From the NCBI GenBank assembly GCA_947259375.1, contig CAMYLZ010000017.1, positions 1 to 64,000 on the forward strand: DNA of 64,000 bases, read 5' to 3'. The position numbers were made by a program, and so were the translations under genes. Every line of letters starts with the position of its first letter. Position 1 is the first letter of the stretch. This DNA is from an uncultured Parvularculaceae bacterium (GTDB lineage: Bacteria > Pseudomonadota > Alphaproteobacteria > Caulobacterales > Parvularculaceae). The notes below the pieces were generated by a model, which made no database searches, was not told the DNA's origin, and saw only the letters and a program-made list of their open reading frames with translations. Shown here piece after piece: positions 24,250 through 33,779 of the stretch.

Positions 24250-24762
24250 ATGCCGACACGATTTCAAAAATTGCAAGAAGCGATCAGGACTTATGGCGCG
24301 GCGGCGTTTGAAAACCTGTTGCGCTGCAAGGGCCTTGGCGAAGCGATCATCGATGGATTGCCCGCCTATCTTGAATGCGGCGCTCAATGCGTCACCGCCG
24401 TCCCGCCAATCGGCCCGTTTGATCCGCGCAAGGACTATGGCGACGAGGCCTTCAGCTATAGCCACCGCCAGGTGATCGTACTCGAGCCGGTGCAATTCGG
24501 CGTCGCGCTGACCGTGAAAAATTTCGAGGATTCCGGAGCCTTGTGGCTCAGAACGGCCTTATCGATCGAAGTGACCGGCGACAGTTTTGACGTCTTCGTC
24601 GCGCGACAGCCGAAAATTCTCGTGCCGCTCAACTACGAAAACCGCCTTGAACCGGTGTTTGAGGCGATTTATCGCGAGTTTTTGAACACATTTCAACTCG
24701 AAGTGCTTGAGTTCAATGATAAGCGCTTCGCAACCGGCATCGGCTTTGTTCCCGAAAAATAA
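24250..24762 (+). CDS. Conserved hypothetical protein
   Basis: A 170-residue protein I do not recognise. It starts MPTRFQKLQEAIRTYGAAAF after AAGGCGGAC and contains VIVLEPVQFGVALTVKNFED, and ILVPLNYENRLEPVFEAIY. No signal peptide, membrane segment or catalytic motif stands out. It is placed 67 bp after rpiA and 9 bp before gor, so probably cotranscribed with gor. Confidence 0.7.
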   Translation: MPTRFQKLQEAIRTYGAAAFENLLRCKGLGEAIIDGLPAYLECGAQCVTAVPPIGPFDPRKDYGDEAFSYSHRQVIVLEPVQFGVALTVKNFEDSGALWLRTALSIEVTGDSFDVFVARQPKILVPLNYENRLEPVFEAIYREFLNTFQLEVLEFNDKRFATGIGFVPEK

Positions 24763-24771
24763 GAGTTCACC

Positions 24772-26145
24772 ATGACCAATTATGATTACGACCTTTTCAC
24801 CATCGGCGCCGGATCGGGGGGCGTGCGCGCCTCGCGGCTGGCCTCGAAATATGGCGCAAAAGTCGGCGTAGCAGAAGAATATCGCGTCGGCGGGACTTGC
24901 GTCATTCGCGGATGCATCCCGAAGAAATACCTCGTCTACGCCAGCGAATACGGCCACGGCTTTCATGACGCCAAGGGCTATGGCTGGACCGCGGAAAATG
25001 TCTCATTCGACTGGACGAAGCTGATCGAGAACAAGGACAACGAGATCGATCGCCTCAACGGCATTTATATCCGTAACCTGAAAAACGCCGGCGCTGATAT
25101 TTTCCAGACCCGCGCCGAGGTGAAAGACGCGCATACGGTGCATCTCGTTGACGAGAACCGGGACATCACCGCCGAGCGCATTCTTATCGCCACCGGCGGA
25201 ACGCCATGGGTTGACGATTCCGTTCCCGGCTTCGATCTTGGCGTGACCTCCAACGAAGCTTTCCACCTGGAAAAACTGCCCAAGCATGTCGTCGTCGCCG
25301 GCGGCGGCTATATCGCCATCGAATTCGCGTGCATTTTCAAAGGCCTCGGCTGCGATGTCTGTCTCGTCTATCGCGGCGAGGACATTTTGCGCCATTTCGA
25401 CGCCGATGTGTCTGTGCAGGTGCATACGGAACTGCAGCGCCAGGGCATTCGCGTCATCACGCAAGCCCTTTTCGACAAGATCGAAAAAACAGAAACCGGG
25501 CAAAAACGCGTCAGCCTTTCAACCGGCGATCATATCGACACCGACATGGTGTTCTGGGCGGTCGGCCGCAAACCCGCGACGCAAGGCCTTGGCCTCGAAA
25601 ATGCCGGCGTTGAACTCGGCAAGAACGGCGCGATCAAAGTGGACGATCAGTCAAAATCATCCGTGGGCAGTATTTTTGCTGTGGGTGACGTTACAGATCG
25701 CGTCAACCTGACGCCGGTTGCGATCCGCGAAGGCGCGGCCTTCGCCGAGACATTTTACAACGACAATCCGACACAGATGGATTACCGCTTCATTCCGAAA
25801 GCGGTCTTTTCACAGCCGCCGGTGGGCTCGGTCGGCTATGCCGAACATGAAGCGCGCCATGAATTCAAGAATGTCGACATCTATAAAACGACCTTCCGGC
25901 CGATGAAGCAGATCCTTTCCGGGTCTGAAGAGCGCGTCATGATGAAGCTGGTGGTGGACGGCGATACGGACCGCGTTCTCGGCTGTCACATTGTCGGCGC
26001 GGACGCGGCGGAGATGATCCAGTGCGTCGCCATCGCCGTGAAAGCGGGGCTCAAGAAAAAAGACTTCGACGATACGGTGGCGCTGCACCCGACAATCGCG
26101 GAAGAACTCGTCACCATGCGCGAGAAATTCATCCCGAACCCCTGA
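24772..26145 (+). CDS. gor: Glutathione-disulfide reductase
   Basis: A 457-residue NADPH-dependent flavoenzyme reducing GSSG. FAD motif FTIGAGSGGVRASRLAS, redox disulfide GGTCVIRGCIPKKYLVYAS, NADPH motif HVVVAGGGYIAIEFACIFKG, second FAD motif SIFAVGDVTDRVNLTPVA, and the C-terminal VALHPTIAEELVTMREK with the His-Glu pair of true glutathione reductases. This separates it from the paralogue at 8753. Confidence 0.95.
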   Translation: MTNYDYDLFTIGAGSGGVRASRLASKYGAKVGVAEEYRVGGTCVIRGCIPKKYLVYASEYGHGFHDAKGYGWTAENVSFDWTKLIENKDNEIDRLNGIYIRNLKNAGADIFQTRAEVKDAHTVHLVDENRDITAERILIATGGTPWVDDSVPGFDLGVTSNEAFHLEKLPKHVVVAGGGYIAIEFACIFKGLGCDVCLVYRGEDILRHFDADVSVQVHTELQRQGIRVITQALFDKIEKTETGQKRVSLSTGDHIDTDMVFWAVGRKPATQGLGLENAGVELGKNGAIKVDDQSKSSVGSIFAVGDVTDRVNLTPVAIREGAAFAETFYNDNPTQMDYRFIPKAVFSQPPVGSVGYAEHEARHEFKNVDIYKTTFRPMKQILSGSEERVMMKLVVDGDTDRVLGCHIVGADAAEMIQCVAIAVKAGLKKKDFDDTVALHPTIAEELVTMREKFIPNP

Positions 26146-26263
26146 TCAACGGCCTTACGGCAATTTCATATCGGGCCGAGGCGAGACCGCCTCGGCTGCG
26201 CCGCCGCAAAAGTCGGCATGCGGCCGGGCGTCGCTCTGTCACTGAATAAACCGGGAAGCCGCC

Positions 26264-26785
26264 CTATCGGCACTCGGCAGCGGCGCGGTCGAGCGCCGCA
26301 GAAACGCCGCGCAGCGAAATTACATAGCTGGTCGCCGTGCCGCGCTGAGAGACCGCGTTGATGCGCATGTCGGCGCCCCGGCGCATGGCCCGGATCAGCC
26401 GCTCTTCTTCCGAGCGCTCCTCGATAAACGCCTCATTGTCCGCGACATACATATCCCATTTGTCGGACCCGATACGAAGCGATGGCTCCGGCTTGGCGTT
26501 AATGGAATAGCCGGTCATCAGGCTCGGCTGCTCTTTCGCCGCACCCGACGCCCATGTCGCGATCAGGAAGAAAATATCGCCGTGATTGGCTGATTTCGGG
26601 GATTTGTCCGAGGCCTCGGTCGCCGCGAAGCAAATCTTCTCGCCGTCGACCTCGCGCACGAAAACGCTCCAGTCGCGATAGGTCGCCTTGGCTTCGGGCT
26701 GTTGCGCCAGGGCGGCTGGCGCAGCGACGACGAAGGAAGCGCCCAAAACAGCGGCGAAAACAACAGGTAAGGACGAACGAGACAT
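26264..26785 (-). CDS. IalB-family (invasion-associated locus B) protein
   Basis: A 173-residue exported protein with signal peptide (VVFAAVLGASFVVAAPAALA). The mature part matches the IalB fold: YRDWSVFVREVDGEKICFAAT, IFFLIATWASGAAKEQPSLM, TGYSINAKPEPSLRIGSDKW, and MRRGADMRINAVSQRGTATSY. Family members are common in alphaproteobacteria; despite the name, invasion is shown only in Bartonella. It diverges from acnA. Confidence 0.85.
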   Translation of the reverse strand: MSRSSLPVVFAAVLGASFVVAAPAALAQQPEAKATYRDWSVFVREVDGEKICFAATEASDKSPKSANHGDIFFLIATWASGAAKEQPSLMTGYSINAKPEPSLRIGSDKWDMYVADNEAFIEERSEEERLIRAMRRGADMRINAVSQRGTATSYVISLRGVSAALDRAAAECR

Positions 26786-26959
26786 GGACAGACGGCTCCT
26801 GAATATCCGGTCGGCTCAGCTAAAATCACATTCAAGCCAGCCACATAACATAGTTCGAATTTTGTCGCGAGCGCGACATCTAGATGAATTGCAAGCGGTC
26901 GGCCCATGCGCCATAACGGCGCGGAATTTCATTGATTTTTGTCGCAACGGAGATACCGG

Positions 26960-29635
26960 ATGATTCCTGGACGCGATTCGCTGAATACGAAAAAAACGCT
27001 CGCCGCCGGCGGCGCGACATACGCTTATTACAGCCTTACCGAAGCCGCCAAGCATATTGGCGACATTTCCCGCCTGCCATTCTCGCTCAAGGTGCTGCTC
27101 GAAAACCTCCTGCGCTTCGAAGATGATCGCTCGGTATCCGTCGACGACATCAAAGCGTTTGCAGACTGGCTGAAGGAAGGCAAATCGACGCGAGAGATAG
27201 CTTACCGCCCGGCGCGCGTATTGATGCAGGACTTCACCGGCGTTCCCGCCGTTGTCGACCTCGCCGCCATGCGCGACGCGATGAAAAAGCTTGGCGAAGA
27301 CCCGGAGAAAATCAATCCGCTGGCGCCGGTTGACCTTGTCATCGACCATTCGGTGATGGTCGATTATTTCGGCGGCCCGGACGCATTCCAGAAAAATGTC
27401 GACCGCGAATATGAACGCAATGGCGAGCGCTACAAATTTCTCAAATGGGGCCAGGGCGCGTTTGACAATTTCCGCGTGGTACCGCCGGGCACCGGGATTT
27501 GCCACCAAGTCAATCTCGAATATCTCGCTCAGACCGTATGGACGGCGACACGCGACGGAGAAACCTACGCCTATCCGGACACGCTTGTCGGCACTGACAG
27601 CCACACGACCATGGTCAATGGTCTGTCCGTACTCGGATGGGGTGTTGGCGGCATCGAAGCCGAAGCGGCGATGCTCGGTCAGCCCGTTTCCATGCTGATC
27701 CCGGAAGTGATCGGCTTTAAACTGACCGGCCAATTGCCCGAAGGCGCAACGGCGACCGACCTCGTGCTGGTCATCGTTGAAATGCTGCGCAAGAAAGGCG
27801 TTGTCGGCAAGTTTGTCGAATTTTTCGGCCCCGGCCTTGACCACCTTGCGCTGGAAGACCAGGCCACCATCGCCAATATGGCGCCGGAATATGGCGCGAC
27901 CTGCGGCTTCTTCCCGATCGACAATGAGACCTTGCGCTATCTCAAGGCGACCGGCCGTGCGGAAGACCGCATCGCGCTGGTCGAAGCCTACGCCAAAGCG
28001 CAAGGCATGTGGCGCGAGAAAGACACGCCTGATCCGATCTTCACCGACACGCTGGAGCTTGACCTTGTAAGCGTCGTCCCCTCGCTTGCCGGCCCGAAAC
28101 GCCCGCAAGACCGCGTATTGCTTTCCGAAGCGCCGCAAGGCTTCGCAACCGCCCTCGACAAGGAATATGGCAAAGGCGGCGAAGCCGGCAAACGCGCGCC
28201 GGTTGACGGCGAAGATTTCGACCTTGGCCATGGCGACGTCGCTATTGCAGCGATCACGTCCTGCACGAACACCTCCAACCCGTCAGTGCTGATCGCCGCC
28301 GGCCTCGTCGCCCGCAATGCGCGCGCAAAAGGGCTTAGCGTCAAGCCGTGGGTGAAAACCTCGCTGGCGCCCGGCAGCCAGGTCGTCACCGATTATCTCG
28401 ACGCCGCCGACCTCACCGACGATCTAGACGCGCTCGGCTTCAATCTTGTCGGCTATGGTTGCACCACGTGCATCGGCAATTCCGGACCGTTGCCGCCGGC
28501 GATTTCCAAGGCCGTCAACGAAAACGACCTCGCTGTCGCATCTGTGCTTTCGGGCAACCGCAATTTCGAAGGCCGCGTCAGCCAGGATGTTCGCGCAAAC
28601 TACCTCGCTTCGCCCCCGCTCGTCGTCGCCTACGCCATCGCCGGCTCCATGAATATCAACCTCACCTCGGACCCGATCGGCAAGGACAAGGACGGCAATG
28701 AAGTCTTCCTGAAAGACATCTGGCCGAGCAACAAGGAAATCGCCGAAGTCGTGCGCGCGCATGTCACCCGGCAAATGTTTGAATCGCGCTATGCGGATGT
28801 TTTCAAAGGCGACGAAAAATGGCGCGCCATCGATGCGGGCGATGAGCAGACCTATCGCTGGCCGTCATCAACATATGTAGCGAACCCGCCCTATTTTGAA
28901 GGCATGACAAAGGAACCGAAACCGGTTCAGCCGATCAAAAGCGCGCGGGTGCTGGCGCTGTTCGGCGAGTCGATCACCACTGACCACATCTCTCCCGCCG
29001 GCGCGATCAAGGAAGACAGTCCTGCGGGCGAATATCTGAAGGCGCATCAAGTACCGCCGGCGGAATTCAATTCCTATGGCTCACGACGCGGCAATCACGA
29101 AGTGATGATGCGCGGCACCTTCGCGAATATTCGCATAAAGAACCAGATGCTTCCGGGCACGGAAGGCGGCGTTACCAAATACACGCCGACGGGCGAAGAA
29201 ATGCCAATCTATGATGCGGCGATGAAATACAAGGAAGCGGGGACGCCGCTGGTTGTCATCGCCGGCGAGCAATATGGCACGGGCTCTTCACGCGACTGGG
29301 CGGCGAAAGGCACGATCCTGCTCGGCGTCCGCGCCGTCATCGCCAAAAGCTTTGAGCGCATTCACCGCTCGAACCTGATCGGCATGGGCGTCCTGCCGCT
29401 TCAATTCCGGAATGGAGAAGGCTGGGAAGAGCTGGGCCTGACTGGCGATGAAGAAATCAGCATCGAAGCCGTCGACAAGATCGAGCCGCGCACATCCATT
29501 CCCGTCTCAATCAAATTCGCCAATGGCGAAGAGAAAAAGATCGACGTTCTGGTGCGGATCGATACGGCAGATGAGCTTGATTACTTCCGTCATGGCGGCA
29601 TTCTGCATTACGTCATTCGAAAACTTGCCGCCTGA
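26960..29635 (+). CDS. acnA: Aconitate hydratase AcnA
   Basis: An 891-residue aconitase of the IRP1/AcnA type, citrate to isocitrate in the TCA cycle. [20 protein letters not shown] is present, and the three [4Fe-4S] cysteines are in [12 protein letters not shown] and [14 protein letters not shown]-terminal swivel domain has [17 protein letters not shown] and [19 protein letters not shown]. The start is ATG 26960 after GGAG; a TTG seven codons upstream is less likely. Followed by a strong terminator. Confidence 0.97.
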   Translation: MIPGRDSLNTKKTLAAGGATYAYYSLTEAAKHIGDISRLPFSLKVLLENLLRFEDDRSVSVDDIKAFADWLKEGKSTREIAYRPARVLMQDFTGVPAVVDLAAMRDAMKKLGEDPEKINPLAPVDLVIDHSVMVDYFGGPDAFQKNVDREYERNGERYKFLKWGQGAFDNFRVVPPGTGICHQVNLEYLAQTVWTATRDGETYAYPDTLVGTDSHTTMVNGLSVLGWGVGGIEAEAAMLGQPVSMLIPEVIGFKLTGQLPEGATATDLVLVIVEMLRKKGVVGKFVEFFGPGLDHLALEDQATIANMAPEYGATCGFFPIDNETLRYLKATGRAEDRIALVEAYAKAQGMWREKDTPDPIFTDTLELDLVSVVPSLAGPKRPQDRVLLSEAPQGFATALDKEYGKGGEAGKRAPVDGEDFDLGHGDVAIAAITSCTNTSNPSVLIAAGLVARNARAKGLSVKPWVKTSLAPGSQVVTDYLDAADLTDDLDALGFNLVGYGCTTCIGNSGPLPPAISKAVNENDLAVASVLSGNRNFEGRVSQDVRANYLASPPLVVAYAIAGSMNINLTSDPIGKDKDGNEVFLKDIWPSNKEIAEVVRAHVTRQMFESRYADVFKGDEKWRAIDAGDEQTYRWPSSTYVANPPYFEGMTKEPKPVQPIKSARVLALFGESITTDHISPAGAIKEDSPAGEYLKAHQVPPAEFNSYGSRRGNHEVMMRGTFANIRIKNQMLPGTEGGVTKYTPTGEEMPIYDAAMKYKEAGTPLVVIAGEQYGTGSSRDWAAKGTILLGVRAVIAKSFERIHRSNLIGMGVLPLQFRNGEGWEELGLTGDEEISIEAVDKIEPRTSIPVSIKFANGEEKKIDVLVRIDTADELDYFRHGGILHYVIRKLAA

Positions 29636-29659
29636 TTATCTTCTTCATATTCGATAATT

Positions 29660-29693
29660 AACGCCGCCGTTACTTTTTAACGGCGGCGTTTTT
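29660..29693 (+). terminator. Intrinsic terminator of acnA
   Basis: AACGCCGCCGTTA and TAACGGCGGCGTT, 13-bp stem with five-base loop, then TTTTT on plus. The stem also lies before the next gene on the same strand, separating two transcripts. Confidence 0.9.
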
Positions 29694-29761
29694 CTTATAA
29701 AGACTGGCGTGTTGCTTGTTTTTCTGAAATAGTTCCCGCCAACAAATAAACCAGAAGGGTT

Positions 29762-30589
29762 TTGAGGGGAGCGGGGGCGCTGAGCACAAAGAAACGCATC
29801 CAGCTTGCGTTTGCGGTGTTTTCCGCGATCTGCGCCTCAACGACAGCCGCCCGCGCATCGCCCTGGGTGCGCGCCGCAGGGGAATTTCTGTTTATTTCAC
29901 GCGGCGAGCTCTTTAACGCGGCGCTTGATCCGGTTGAAACCCCGAGCGGCCTGGTTTCCGCCAACTTCAGCCGGTTCGAATCCGACGCTTACGTTGAATA
30001 TGGCGCAACCCGGCGCTTCACCATCGGCGGCAAAGCGCGTTACGGGTCAACGACCATCCAACGCGGCGCCGAGCGCGACACCGCCAGCGGCGTTTCGGAA
30101 ATCGAAGCCTTTACGCAATACCAGCTATTGCGAAGCCGCCGGCATGCAGCGGCCTTGCGCATATCCGCCTCCAAAAATCGCGGCCTGCAATCCGGCGCCC
30201 GCAATGAGTTGCAAAATACCGGTTTCGATACGGAAATCGCCGCCCTTTACGGACAAGACGTCGTTCTCGAACCGGTAAATATTTATTGGGCGGTTGAGGC
30301 CGGATATCGAAAACGGTTTGGTGATGCGGCCGATCAGATCAAATCAACGGCGACGATCGGCGTCGAGCCGCATCAGCGGTTGCTTCTCCTGTTGGAGACT
30401 TTCTCAACCACATCGCTACGCAACGAAACCGGCGGCGGTTCGGATTTCGACGTGGTCAAAATACAGCCGTCCGTCCTCTTTCGCCTTAACAATCGCTGGG
30501 CGCTCCAAGCTGGCCTTTCAAAAGAACCGATCGTACGCAACCTCCAGCCTGGCCGCACCTATTTCATCAGCCTTTGGAACCGTTTTTAA
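29762..30589 (+). CDS. Exported beta-strand-rich envelope protein
   Basis: About 275 residues with a signal peptide (RIQLAFAVFSAICASTTAARA). The rest is strand-like (AYVEYGATRRFTIGGKARYG, VSEIEAFTQYQLLRSRRHAA, IYWAVEAGYRKRFG) and ends TYFISLWNRF with C-terminal Phe, suggesting an outer-membrane barrel. No ATG is available near the start; TTG at 29762 is assumed and could be wrong by a few codons. The stop shares a base with the next start (TAATG), so it is coupled to the glycosyltransferase, hinting at a polysaccharide-export role (inference). Confidence 0.65.
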   Translation: MRGAGALSTKKRIQLAFAVFSAICASTTAARASPWVRAAGEFLFISRGELFNAALDPVETPSGLVSANFSRFESDAYVEYGATRRFTIGGKARYGSTTIQRGAERDTASGVSEIEAFTQYQLLRSRRHAAALRISASKNRGLQSGARNELQNTGFDTEIAALYGQDVVLEPVNIYWAVEAGYRKRFGDAADQIKSTATIGVEPHQRLLLLLETFSTTSLRNETGGGSDFDVVKIQPSVLFRLNNRWALQAGLSKEPIVRNLQPGRTYFISLWNRF

Positions 30590-32298
30590 TGACGCGACAA
30601 TGGATCGCCCTGAGATCTGGAACGGATGCCAAGGCGATTGGCGCGCCAGACCGCGACATTCAATCATTTGACTGCATCAAAACTTATGCACGCGAAGGTC
30701 GCCTGCCATGGCGCAAACTTAGTCTGCGCAAGACCTTACGCCTTGTCAGCGACATCAGCGAAATCCCTGTCGATAGCGCGGCAGCCGCCAGTCGCGACGA
30801 GCCTCAATATGACGACCAGGTTGTTAATTTCGCTTCTTTTTCGAAAAGCCTTTACGACCGGTTCCGAGAAGATATCGCAACCGCATCGACAACCGGCCTT
30901 CGCGATGCGCGGGCCGACGAGTCGGCGTTTCGGCTGTTATCATCCGGACAGAAAGCATTTTCGATTGCATTCGCGCTCGTCGCGGCGCTGACCTTTTTTC
31001 TATGGCCCCTCGCCGCCATTATCGGCCTCAACATCTTCACAACGATCTATTTTCTCAGCGCAATTATATTTCGTATCTATCTTTTCGCTTTGACCAGGCA
31101 TGAAACAATTGGTGATCGCGCCTATCCTGACCTTTGCGGCCACGACTTGCCCGTCATTACGATTTTGCTTCCGCTTTATCGCGACGCAGATGCATTGCCT
31201 TCGCTCGCCCAGTCAATCGATCGTCTCGACTACCCCCAGAGCAAAAAGGACGTCAAACTTCTGCTTGAAGCCGATGATCTTGACGCCATCGCCGAAGTGA
31301 AACGCCTTGGCCTTCATGAGCGCTATGACGTCATTATCGTGCCTGACATAGCACCAAAGACCAAGCCAAAGGCCTGCAATTTCGGCCTTTACCTTGCTCG
31401 CGGAGAGCTGATTGTCATCTATGACGCAGAAGATCAGCCTGAGCGCGACCAGTTGCGCAAAGCAGCGGCCGCCTTTCAGCATGCTGATGAAACACTCGCC
31501 TGCGTTCAAGCGCGGCTGAACTATTACAATCATGACGACAACTGGCTGACGCGCTTGTTCACGCTCGAATATTCGCTCTGGTTCGACTGGCTATTGCCGT
31601 CATTGCAGCATATTCACGCGCCAATCCCGCTTGGCGGCACGTCGAATTTCTTTCGTTGCGACATTCTTGAGAAGCTCGGCGGCTGGGACCCCTTCAACGT
31701 CACTGAAGATGCTGATCTTGGACTTCGGATAGCCAAACACGGCTTTCGTGTCGAACTGTTGGATTCAACGACATTTGAGGAAGCCAATTGCCGACTTGAC
31801 AACTGGATCCGCCAACGCTCGCGCTGGATGAAAGGTTACCTTCAGACATGGCTCGTGCATATGCGCCGCCCCGGCCAATTCCTGGCGGCGACAGGCTGGC
31901 GCGGTTTCCTGGCGGTGCAACTGTTTGTAGCCGGTAATTTCTTCAGCGCCTTGATCAATCCGATCATGTGGGCGTTGTCGCTAATCTGGCTCATCGGCGG
32001 GCCCGGCCTGGCGCGACAGCTCTTTCCCGATCCGCTGCTTTACATCAATCTCGCCGCACTCACCCTCGGCAATGGCTTCTTCATCGCCATGATGGTGCTG
32101 GCTCCGCTTAAACGCGGACGCCGCGAACTCTGTATTTATGGTTTGACGACGCCAGTCTACTGGTTGCTAACTTCCCTCGCGGCCTATAAATCCGTTTGGC
32201 AGGCCCTGACACGCCTGCATTATTGGGAAAAGACGAATCATATGATCAGCGACGCGGCTCGGCGAAAACGCCAGGATGCGCTTGCCGAACATTTTTGA
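30589..32298 (+). CDS. Membrane-bound family 2 glycosyltransferase
   Basis: A 569-residue processive-type GT2. Two membrane helices about residues 125-165, then the catalytic domain: LPVITILLPLYRDADALPSL, YDAEDQPERDQ (DxD-like), NVTEDADLGLRIAKHG (TED) and WIRQRSRWMKGYLQTW (QxxRW). C-terminal hydrophobic helices follow. These are the motifs of cellulose-synthase-like synthases, close to XagB-type adhesin polysaccharide enzymes; the polymer is unknown. Start ATG 30589 in a TAATG overlap. Confidence 0.85.
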   Translation: MTRQWIALRSGTDAKAIGAPDRDIQSFDCIKTYAREGRLPWRKLSLRKTLRLVSDISEIPVDSAAAASRDEPQYDDQVVNFASFSKSLYDRFREDIATASTTGLRDARADESAFRLLSSGQKAFSIAFALVAALTFFLWPLAAIIGLNIFTTIYFLSAIIFRIYLFALTRHETIGDRAYPDLCGHDLPVITILLPLYRDADALPSLAQSIDRLDYPQSKKDVKLLLEADDLDAIAEVKRLGLHERYDVIIVPDIAPKTKPKACNFGLYLARGELIVIYDAEDQPERDQLRKAAAAFQHADETLACVQARLNYYNHDDNWLTRLFTLEYSLWFDWLLPSLQHIHAPIPLGGTSNFFRCDILEKLGGWDPFNVTEDADLGLRIAKHGFRVELLDSTTFEEANCRLDNWIRQRSRWMKGYLQTWLVHMRRPGQFLAATGWRGFLAVQLFVAGNFFSALINPIMWALSLIWLIGGPGLARQLFPDPLLYINLAALTLGNGFFIAMMVLAPLKRGRRELCIYGLTTPVYWLLTSLAAYKSVWQALTRLHYWEKTNHMISDAARRKRQDALAEHF

Positions 32299-32323
32299 AC
32301 GACTGGGAAATCTGGCCTTTATC

Positions 32324-33178
32324 ATGTCTGCGCTAGCGGGACGCACCTTTCGGAAAATGAACGGGCTTGGCAACAGCTTCGTCGTGATTGATCTGCGCGA
32401 CGCGCCAGCGGCGATCAACGCCGAGATTGCGCAAAAAATCGCCGACCCCAAGACCGGCCCGGGTTGCGACCAGGTCATTACACTGGAGCGCCGCAAAGGG
32501 CATGATGGCGTGTTCATGGGCGTATGGAATGCTGACGGCACTGAGGTCGGCGCTTGCGGAAATGCGTCACGTTGCGTCGGCTGGCTCTTGATGAGCGAAA
32601 CCGGGACAGATGAGGCTTCGTTCATGACCGGCGCTGGCGAGCTGCACTCGTTTCGCATAGGAGAGCATCGCATCGCCGTCGATATGGGCGAGCCGAAATT
32701 TCATTGGCGCGATATTCCCCTTGCCGAACAAATGGACGACACGCGGTTCATCGACGTAAAACTCGGCCCGATCGATAATCCGGTCCTGTGGGGGCCGTCC
32801 GCAGTTAATGTCGGCAACCCCCATTGCATCTTTTTCGTCGACGATGCTGAAGCGCAGGCGCTGGACCGGTTCGGCCCAATGATAGAGCACCACCCGTTAT
32901 TTCCCGAGCGCGTCAATGTTTCCGTTGCTCAGATTTTGAGCAAGCACGCTATCCGCCTGCGCGTCTGGGAACGAGGCGCCGGCATCACCAGGGCGTGCGG
33001 GACCGCCGCCTGCGCGGCGGCTGTCGCCGCAAATCGCCGCCGCTTGACAGCCCGCAAAGCGACCGTAACGCTTGATGGCGGCGATCTCGCAATCGAATGG
33101 CGGGAAAAGGACAACAGGATTATCATGACTGGCCCGATTGAACTTGAAGGCGAAAGCCGTTTTCCGGACGAATTCTGA
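32324..33178 (+). CDS. dapF: Diaminopimelate epimerase
   Basis: A 284-residue DapF converting LL- to meso-diaminopimelate for lysine and peptidoglycan. FRKMNGLGNSFVVIDLRD is the N-terminal signature; the two catalytic cysteines are in VGACGNASRCVGW and ITRACGTAACAAAVA. Start chosen by family alignment at 32324. tdk follows after one base. Confidence 0.95.
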   Translation: MSALAGRTFRKMNGLGNSFVVIDLRDAPAAINAEIAQKIADPKTGPGCDQVITLERRKGHDGVFMGVWNADGTEVGACGNASRCVGWLLMSETGTDEASFMTGAGELHSFRIGEHRIAVDMGEPKFHWRDIPLAEQMDDTRFIDVKLGPIDNPVLWGPSAVNVGNPHCIFFVDDAEAQALDRFGPMIEHHPLFPERVNVSVAQILSKHAIRLRVWERGAGITRACGTAACAAAVAANRRRLTARKATVTLDGGDLAIEWREKDNRIIMTGPIELEGESRFPDEF

Positions 33179-33179
33179 C

Positions 33180-33764
33180 GTGGCCAAACTCTACTTCAAT
33201 TACGCCGCCATGAATGCGGGCAAGTCAACGACGCTCCTGCAAGCGAGTTTCAACTATCGCGAGCGGGGCATGCACACGATCGAGTTTACCGCAAAAATCG
33301 ACAACCGATACGATGGTGCTGCGATCACATCACGCATCGGCCTCAGCAAAGACGCTCACCTATTCGATTCGCACACAAACCTATATGAAGTTGTCGCCGC
33401 AGAATGCGCGCGCAACAACGCTGCCTGCGTATTTCTTGACGAGGCGCAATTCCTGAACGCCGACCAGGTGCTGCAACTCGCCAGGATCGTTGACCAACTC
33501 AACATTCCGGTAATCTGCTACGGGCTGCGCACCGACTTTCGCGGCGAATTATTCGACGGAAGCGCACGCCTGCTCGCGCTGGCCGACGAGGTTCGCGAGC
33601 TGAAAACCATTTGCCGGTGCGGCCGAAAAGCAATCATGAATTTGCGCATCGATGCAGACGGCAACGCGGTCACCGCCGGCGAGAAAATCGAGATCGGCGG
33701 CAATGACCGTTATATTCCCTTGTGCCGTCGGCATTTCTTCGAAGCGCACAAAAAGGCCGAATAG
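33180..33764 (+). CDS. tdk: Thymidine kinase (type II)
   Basis: A 194-residue TK1-like enzyme for thymidine salvage. P-loop AAMNAGKSTTLLQASFNYRE, DxAQF motif CVFLDEAQFLNADQV, lasso region and zinc ligands ICRCGRKAIMN with LCRRHFF. GTG start at 33180, two bases after the dapF stop. Confidence 0.93.
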   Translation: MAKLYFNYAAMNAGKSTTLLQASFNYRERGMHTIEFTAKIDNRYDGAAITSRIGLSKDAHLFDSHTNLYEVVAAECARNNAACVFLDEAQFLNADQVLQLARIVDQLNIPVICYGLRTDFRGELFDGSARLLALADEVRELKTICRCGRKAIMNLRIDADGNAVTAGEKIEIGGNDRYIPLCRRHFFEAHKKAE

Positions 33765-33779
33765 CCGCACGGCACCCCC

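Noticed and set aside
26816-28231. 471-residue antisense ORF over acnA
   Set aside because: Opposes a highly conserved aconitase frame; shadow ORF.
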